64,000 bases of DNA, from positions 124,001 through 188,000 of the forward strand of contig JAJEKV010000066.1 of NCBI GenBank assembly GCA_021234155.1, written 5' to 3'. Below are positions 56,963-64,000 of the stretch, piece after piece. The first letter of the stretch is position 1. Every line of letters starts with the position of its first letter. Source of the stretch: Isoetes taiwanensis. Taxonomy: Eukaryota; Streptophyta; Lycopodiopsida; Isoetales; Isoetaceae. The notes beneath the pieces are model-generated. The model was given only the letters and a program-made list of their open reading frames with translations, had not been told where the DNA came from and did no database searches. Both the position numbers and the translations under genes were made by a program.

Positions 56963-57719
56963 ATAAGTTGGAAGTCTATAAATGCTTTGATCACAATGAG
57001 AAAAGTGTGTTGTAACCTTTTATTATAACAAAAATATCCAAATATTTAACAATGTTTAAAAGGAACTTAGCTCCTTCATGGTAGATATCAAGCTTCAGAT
57101 CTCCCGGAGACCTTTGAATAGAACAGCATAGTGCTTGTTTGGGAGTAAAGTGTTAATCTGAGCAAGTTTTGAGGTGAGGCTATAGTCAAAGTCTATAAGT
57201 CTTTGTGAGGCTGGGCATAAGGTGGAACATCGTAAATTATGAACTCGATTCATCATCCTCATAAAGATCATATCTATATGCCCAAAATGTTGTGGTGAAA
57301 CATTAATGTCGAAATATAATATGTGAATATAGAAAATTGCCTCGCAAGAAGGTGATTAACTAAATATTGTAGAATTCATGTAGCATTAGCATTGGCTTGG
57401 AGCCAATGTGGGCAGATGGCGTTGGGGTTTCTTAGCAAACAAAGTGAGAGGATATACTTGGGGTTTCCCAAAAGCCCAAATATTTATATTGGGGTTTCAG
57501 AACATTCTATGTGCTAAACTTGAGATATTCCATGTCTTTATTGTAGGAAACCACTTAATCCAACCTCTGTTCCATGAAGGTATGAAAATGGTATCATGAT
57601 CAAGACCTATAATGCCCTAACATCCTACATATCTTTTAATACTTGCTCCATAAGAACTTTCAGTACATAATATTCTTGTTATTTTCTAGATTCGAGAATT
57701 ACTGACTCTAGCATCCCTA
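56963..57719. other. Intergenic stretch
   Basis: No supported gene. The 63-codon frame near 57408-57599 shows no family signal. Confidence 0.4.
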
Positions 57720-57905
57720 TTGAAATCGTGGTAGTTCCTTAGCTTAGCTGGTAGGCAGCGTTCCACTGAAGTTGTGGTAGTTCCTAGATTCAAGCATTCT
57801 TCAGCTTAGCTGGCAAGCTCTGCATACATCTACTGGGCAACATCCCCCGTCCAAAAAAATTTGGATATCTGACTCTAAGTCGGGATTCGTCCCCATAGCC
57901 TAATT
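57720..57905 (+). mobile_element. tRNA-like SINE copy
   Basis: TTCCTTAGCTTAGCTGGTAGG near 57735 and TTCAGCTTAGCTGGCAAGC near 57805 resemble tRNA 5' halves. Downstream CCAAAAAAATTTGGATAT and GGGATTCGTCCCC follow. The inverted partner lies at 41070-41185. Confidence 0.45.
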
Positions 57906-58187
57906 GAATCTGGGCTTAAGAGAGGCAAAAACAAAGAAAAATAAAAGGGGAAGAGTTATGGACAAAGGGGAACAACAAATCAAACTAGTTTATGTGGATG
58001 CTTTCCACTGGGGAGTGGAAGATTAAAGGATTGAAAAACCGGCCTCCGACTTCACATGAAAGCCCTCCACCCATTTTGACACAAAAATATGTCGTTGAAA
58101 GCAAAACTAATCAAGTGGGCCAGTTACACGAGAAATATGTAGATAGCTAGGCCCTTATTTTCCATGATGATAGTCTCATTCTATTCT

Positions 58188-58246
58188 ATTCTTATTTCTA
58201 AAAGTCACATATGTTTTCTTATTTCTAAAAGTCACATATCTTAACA
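58188..58246 (+). repeat. 27-bp tandem duplication
   Basis: CTTATTTCTAAAAGTCACATAT occurs twice in succession (second copy about 58218-58240). Confidence 0.7.
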
Positions 58247-58289
58247 AATGAGATTTGACCACCTATTGTCCTAAAAGAAAAATATTTTT

Positions 58290-58457
58290 CCACTATGAAA
58301 ATAAGACATCTTATATAGGTTCAAAATAGGTTCGGATTCTACTTTTAATATAAATGGAGTCTTATATCGAGGGCTTCCGTCGATATAAAACAACAGACCT
58401 ACAGACCTAGTCTTATTTGAACACATAACAAAAAATAAGATGTCTTATTTTGTGATG
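58290..58457. mobile_element. 168-bp foldback (MITE-like)
   Basis: AAAATAAGACATCTTAT at about 58297-58314 pairs with ATAAGATGTCTTATTTT at about 58434-58451. The outer CCACTATG and GTGATGG extend the inverted repeat. An inner TATATCGA...TCGATATA palindrome lies near 58361-58387. No clear target duplication. Confidence 0.5.
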
Positions 58458-58459
58458 GT

Positions 58460-59195
58460 TTTCCACTAGTATTTTAATGTTATATTTTACAACTACAAAA
58501 ATGCACCAGACATAGGAATATTCCAGGCATGATCCCCATAGAAAACGAATGAATTGTATCAAGATGTGGAGTTTTTGGTCCTAAATTTACTACCAAAATA
58601 CGACAGATATGAGATGATCCCATCCATAACGCTCTTGTTTCCTTCCGGCATAATATATGCCAAAGCAGCTCAAATTACTGCCTGCAGAATCTCACGGCGT
58701 TTTGATACTTATCAATGTGGCCTGCAACAATGTTCTCCATTCAGTTGTTAATGCCAGCAGCAATGTCCTCGATTCCCAGGTAAGGTGCGCACATGCCGAT
58801 AATCATTGTGCGATGTGTATCTGCTATAAGAGTAATGCACAAGACGCCAGATTTCAGCTGCACAAAATCCAACATTGCAATGTTGATCTTGCATATATTA
58901 CATAGACAAACTGCAGACTCTAGCTTTCACAAGATGCTACTCCTCTGTTGCAAAATGCCCATTGTCATCCTCCCCCAACACTGGGTGTAACGATCACAAA
59001 TACGACTTAATTCAAATGGTTTTCCTAACACAGCACAGTCTCGCCAACATTCTCTGTACAAAAGTTATACTACAAGACGCGCCATAAGAAACCATTTTTG
59101 ATCTAACCCTTTGCAGCAGTGAGCCCTCTTCCTAAAATACGGGCAAAATGAACAAAGCCTTGTGCCGACAATGGAAATGCCAATACCTGCAATCT
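58460..59195 (-). other. Probable 3' UTR and flank of SEC6
   Basis: Immediately downstream of the SEC6 stop on the minus strand. Short plus-strand frames (58554-58990) match no family. Poly(A) site not determined. Confidence 0.4.
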
Positions 59196-62100
59196 TTACT
59201 TCTTCTTCAAACTACCCTTTGGAAGACAGCTAAGCCTGCTGAAGACAAAGCCAGTTTTTGGTAGGCTACCATTAACCAAGCTCCTATTGTAAATTTCTTT
59301 ACATGCCTGGACCACCTGAAAAGTCAAAACCTAAGGATTATGACCAGACTCACATAAAACGACATCTAGAAAAATCATACTAGCAAACTGCACAAATTGC
59401 ATTTACTTGGAATAGTATACACAGGTCAACTGCAAGTATGATGCTTATGTGGTGCGTTTCTCATATGTGTGTGTGTGTCAATGTTTCTTAGAAAGTGTAA
59501 GAATTTTAAGAAACATGGAGATGGTCTAGATGAACTGACATGCCCCATTGCTTAGCCACCTTAAGTAACTTTTAATGGAACATGATCTAAAGCTTATTTA
59601 TTATTTCAAATTCCCTGCATTTTCTGAAGAACATTATTTTGCAACACCTTCCAGACAATGGCCACTAAAGCTCTTTCTCCATCTCGTTTCGAAAACCAAC
59701 AGAATTCAAAAGCTAACTAACCTCGCAAGGCATATTTCCTTGGAATATCCTCACGCAATTGAACAATCTTCTCCACTACCTCTGGCTGTTGTAGAAATGC
59801 AAAATGGTCAGACCTATCCACATCGTGTGCCAGAAAGAATATGCTTAAGGACAAACAGAAGATAAAAACTCAATGCTAATTCATTCATTATATGCAAGCC
59901 CATTATACCCAGTCAAAACATCTGACTGCTCTACATTGTGTACCAAAAAAAGGTATGTTGAAAAACAATTAGTAGATAAAAACTCCAAAGAAACAATTAT
60001 TAATGTAACTTTCAGCTCATGCTACTGCATGCATTATGGAGGCAACAAATGACACTATCCCTATGCAAGGAGGCCCATCACTTGATGCTACACACCATAC
60101 ACCAACTTAGCATGAATGCAGGATGTCCTAGATCCAGTCATTATCAACAAACATCCACCAGTTCTACTAGAAGTCGACATCTTTTGCCCCACAGGGATGC
60201 ATCGTGAAGGACGTCTTGTAAAAAGCCATCTGCCTACTATACTGCATGCTTTTATATTATAGCTTAATAGCTCAACTATCACCTAAAATAACAACTTGTC
60301 GGCAAACTGCACGCCACATACATTAAGACTGTAGCCCAAAATAAATGATAGAAACGTGACTTGGCAACTGCCATGCATATCTCCAGGCTAAACTTGCCAC
60401 TAGAAAGCTGTTTCCATAGACATAAGCTTTACCTAGATAATTTTCCAGAATGAAATACAGACGCAGATAAGATATACCATCAAGGGACTTACAGGGCAAT
60501 CTGGGTTGTTTTGGAGGATGTTAGTATATACAAGTGTGAATTCCTCAGCACTTTCAGCAGAACCTAATTCCCTTAACTCAACCAATGGTTGGACTCGCTT
60601 TTCTACTTTCTGGAAATAGCAGAAACGAGATTAGTCTATTTAAAACCTCAGTGGCAGCAGATGTGGTAGTCAATTACTTACTGCAGGAGTAATATAATCA
60701 TTAAAGAATTCCACGATTAATTCCTCGTCCCAACTTCATCCTTTCCAGCATCTGCTTTTTTATGTAATTTTTCTGAAAGCATGAACTCATAATGTTTTAA
60801 AACCATGTAATGACCATGCCTATGGTAAATCCAGGCCCAAACCTGAGTTAGAAGGTGGTCTATGTAGACAACTATTGTCTCTTCCAAGCAAGCCTCAACA
60901 AACCTTCGAAATAACCTTTCTTCAATGTAGCTAAATTTGGAACACAAACAAAGTAAAGAAAAAATAGATAAATAAAATAAGCTGAAGCTGGCATCAAGTT
61001 GGAACATGCTACTCACATCTTTACATCTTCAAAGTAATCACCAAACGTTGCTACTAAATATTCAGTTACAAGGCACTCGTACCAATCTGTTCAAAGAGTA
61101 TTAGATATGGCAAGTAAAGGCACCTTTCAAAACACACAATTTTGAGTTGTTGATAAGAAGCAGAAGCACTGGATGGGTGTAAAATGATTCTACTGATTTA
61201 GGAATTTTATGACAGCAAAATGAAACAACATACGACATTTTAATAAAACCTTTAATAAATGTAAATTTCATTTCCTGTTCTTTTAATGCTAAGAGAAGAC
61301 AAGCCACTCTACCAAACAGCAACTAAATTAGGGACGAGTCTGGTGAGTTCTGGTCCTCAAGATATAGCTTTGGTCATCCAAACTGCTAAAATTAACTTCC
61401 TAGTTTATTTAAAGATAAAAGGGTTGCTTGCTCTTTCGGAAAAAAACTTGATGTTTACTATTGACCACCGGCGTAATTATTGATTCACAATCCCGAACAA
61501 CCTAATGGGCAGATGTCTTCGATAGACTTTGACAAACCTTTTTACTTTCCTTCCTTAAATCCTATACAAGAGAGTGTGCGAGACGTCTACTGCATCAGAG
61601 CATGTACAGAGTAATACAAAGAAACATGAACACTTATGTTCACGTTACCATCTACTTTGACAGATGGCCTAAACCTACAATAGACGGAACCACGAAGAAT
61701 TTGTTGTATGACTCTTTGGTTACCTATAGTATGACTGGGAAAGAACAAATAGATCCAGAGAGCATTGCAAATAGATCCAGAGAGCATTGCTATATTGGTC
61801 ATTTTCTACATAAGTTTTCCCATGTAAAGGTCTTATGAACAATAAAATAAAATCTACTTCTAATTGTACTGGTAGGCCCACATTTGCATAGCACTTATGT
61901 CTATCTGAACCTGTTGACAAAATTCCTGAATAATATCTTCTTTACAGTAGCAAAAGCTAGCAGTACCAACCTTTTTGATATATCTTCACAAGCAAATCCT
62001 TTACTCCAGGATCTTCGAATATGACATTAACAGTCTGTTGTACTGCTTCCTGAAATGGCAACAGAGTTAATGCATAAGGTTGCAACGGACAAAAACAAGA

Positions 62101-62851
62101 CATTTACGCCTTTGTCCCAAAGTCAAGGCTCTTTATTTTCTTGCATTAAGCCATGCAGCATAGAATTTTAGAGAACAGATTTAAGCATCACAAATATATC
62201 ATTTGATTGTTAAAATTTCCAATTGTGTTCAATTAATTCAGCATCGATATTGTCCACCAAGGAAGTGCATTTAATAGTATTGTCATAATTCAGCAGCTCT
62301 TTCACTTCAAAAGAAAACAAAAAATGATAATATAGCAAAATTACCTTTGCTATTTCCAAAAAGCCTTTACAAGTATCTTCAAAGTTCACCTGCAATAGTT
62401 TTCTAACTTATGCTTAGTACAAATGACTGGTATTTACTAACAAGTAATGATACATTCTGACAGACTATGTGGGAAACAGCTATAGCTCAAAAAGAAGAAC
62501 ACCAGCTGTAATAGTTGATTTGTATAGATGCAATAAGCCAGTTATTCTTTTATAACCCTAAGCCACGTTTGTAATGATATAAGTCTCAAACTACCACAAA
62601 TAAGCTCGTGAGACAGATTTAACTGCAGCATCCTCTGCAGAGAATTTCCAGGACATGCTCCCTTGGTAAGAAATTGTAACTGACTGAATCAACCATAATG
62701 ACATGCAAACGTGTTGCTGAAGCAGTCAAGCTCTAAGTTTCTTCTTTGAGAAAGTAGCAAATACCTGCTCTGCATAATATGGAGCTAGTGCATCCATAAC
62801 GTTACTGCTTAGCTCCACCGCAAGGTCATAGCATCTAATATTATTATTTAT
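59196..62851 (-). CDS. SEC6: SEC6 exocyst subunit, last nine exons (partial)
   Basis: SEC6 is a core subunit of the octameric exocyst, which tethers secretory vesicles to the plasma membrane. Exons on the minus strand: 62765-62851 (RCYDLAVELSSNVMDAL), 62345-62389 (VNFEDTCKGFLEIAK), 61971-62049 (VNVIFEDPGVKDLLVKIYQK), 61017-61086 (YLVATFGDYFEDVK), 60843-60930 (FRRFVEACLEETIVVYIDHL), 60682-60772 (KNYIKK...EFFNDYITPA), 60493-60609 (AEEFTLVYTNILQNNPDCP), 59722-59785 (VVEKIVQLREDIPRK) and 59196-59315 (CKEIYNRSLVNGSLPKTGFV), ending at TAA 59196-59198. All but two exons splice in phase with GT-AG borders. Exons 60682-60772 and 59722-59785 each carry one base too many. The 5' exons lie beyond the window. 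Identification is strong. The two extra bases may be errors or real damage. Confidence 0.88.
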
Positions 62852-64000
62852 CTGCAATAAAGACACTCCAATCATTGAAGATAATATTCGGCATGTATTG
62901 AACATACAAGGACTTGTAGTGACTCAATTCTTATTGAATGGAGTTTCACCCTTCAATTTTATGCCTTATCACGTGATGAAAAATTGTGGCCTACAAGTTG
63001 ATAAACGGCCAAAAAAATGGCAAGTGCTTGAAAAAACCAGAAAAGAATACATTAATGAATATGTTCTCAAATTGTAAGCTGCCATACTTAGAACAGTAGA
63101 ATCTAAAATATGCTATATTTTTGAGCTATACAAAACATAATATTAAACATATTCAGAATTTTAACCCAATGTTGACTTAATTTTGCGCCAGTTTTTTGGT
63201 CTTACCCAAAATGGCCCAAAATATGCCAATGTGGCGTTTTGGCTTTTGATAATAAGGGGCAAAAATAAGAAAATGACAAAAAAGGGGCAAAAATGGCCGT
63301 TTTTAGTAACTATATTTATCCCTGACAAATTCAGTTTAATTATTCCATAGGTCTAATTAATTAAGCTTCCTTTTGGTTTAAATAACTTCTCTTATGTTGA
63401 TTTGGACACCCAGCTCCAAATCTAGGGAATAGTATGCTTAACTAGTCTGCAATATAGGCCAAATTATGGAATGTAGGTCAAAAATTGGACCCCTGATAGT
63501 GCTGAATATGGATTTACTCTTTGAACTTTATTGTAGAGGGTACATCAAGACCATACAACCTTGCTACGCTAACTGAAAGAAGACTGGCAGAGGAGCCATA
63601 TTCTCAACATGGTGATATAAGCTGAATTTGCAGCTATTCTAATGAAGCCTAAAACTATTTCCCAGATTCACCCACTGGTAGATAATACAGGCACCTCTCT
63701 TAGCCTTAGAGTTCATTGAGTGTAGGCAAATCCTCCGCTATACCTTGTGGACCTTCCCTCATGCAATACGCCAAAATCAGCCTATCTCTATGACAAAGGC
63801 AACCTAATGAGTGCTCTTACATCAGCTTTACATAGAAATGGCTAGGACTATCAGTGTGTTACATGGATCGATAATTTGCAGATTTTGTTCCTTGAAAAAT
63901 CATGACACAATATACAAATCTTTATGAAGCTTGTTTTTCCCACTTCAATAGTTTGCAACCCCCCAAGTTTCCAGAATTTTAGTCTAGATCATATGCTACT
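62852..64000 (-). other. SEC6: SEC6 intron (upstream exons outside window)
   Basis: No exon of the family could be read here. It is probably a long intron. It contains several GGGGCAAAA/TGGCCCAAAATGGC-type A-rich words near 63190-63300. Confidence 0.45.

Noticed and set aside
1-64000. CRISPR arrays, riboswitches or bacterial operons
   Set aside because: No regularly spaced direct repeats with unique spacers were found. Introns and plant retroelements show this is eukaryotic nuclear DNA.

Overview
This window looks like nuclear DNA of a land plant. Genes are intron-rich with GT-AG junctions. They are separated by Ty3/gypsy, Ty1/copia, L1, Helitron-like, CACTA/MULE-type and SINE-like repeats. 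A decayed PPR gene has the form common in large non-seed-plant PPR families, so a fern or lycophyte is plausible, but I cannot prove the lineage. No bacterial-type operons, CRISPR arrays or functional RNA genes are visible.

Layout. 0-3.9 kb: intergenic DNA with a SINE-like repeat and a foldback. 3.96-16.04 kb: a long, old Ty3/gypsy chromovirus on the + strand, with divergent ~1.35 kb LTRs, gag, protease, RT-RNase H, integrase and chromodomain. Between its 5' LTR and gag lie two extra genes. The first encodes a histone H3-like protein, with an H3-type N-terminal tail, a long charged insert and an H3 histone fold. The second is unrecognised. Each is preceded by one or two copies of a 63-bp hairpin and by a shared CCAAACCCTAAAATT box, so they look like separate transcription units carried by the element. 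16-17 kb: a Helitron-like 5' end. 18.75-23.7 kb: a minus-strand EMB1703-like gene containing a ~1.07 kb tandem duplication. 24-29.7 kb: unrecognised gene remnants and a LINE 3' end. 30.8-32 kb: a PPR pseudogene. 33.86-39.46 kb: a full-length but broken minus-strand L1 with a 16-bp target duplication. 40.2-41.2 kb: SINE-like repeats with a nested 250-bp DNA transposon. 41.5-42.2 kb: an FCP1/NLI-type HAD phosphatase exon. 42.5-45 kb: LINE debris, a dispersed repeat and a possible small gene. 46.2-51.2 kb: a minus-strand copia element with short LTRs, PBS, PPT and a perfect 5-bp target duplication. 52-58.5 kb: Helitron ends, a CACTA MITE, an LTR-like stretch and other repeats. 59.2-62.9 kb: the last nine exons of a minus-strand SEC6 exocyst gene, whose 5' part lies beyond the window.

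Two themes cross the window. First, several conserved host exons are broken by single-base changes, two of them plausibly in G runs, and the two tandem EMB1703 copies carry complementary indels. This suggests either pseudogenes or uncorrected long-read assembly errors, and it limits any claim that these genes are dead. Second, the chromovirus pol keeps one frame for 2.7 kb and is interrupted only by TAG and TAA, never TGA. The result most worth following up is the histone H3-like cargo gene inside a chromodomain retrotransposon.
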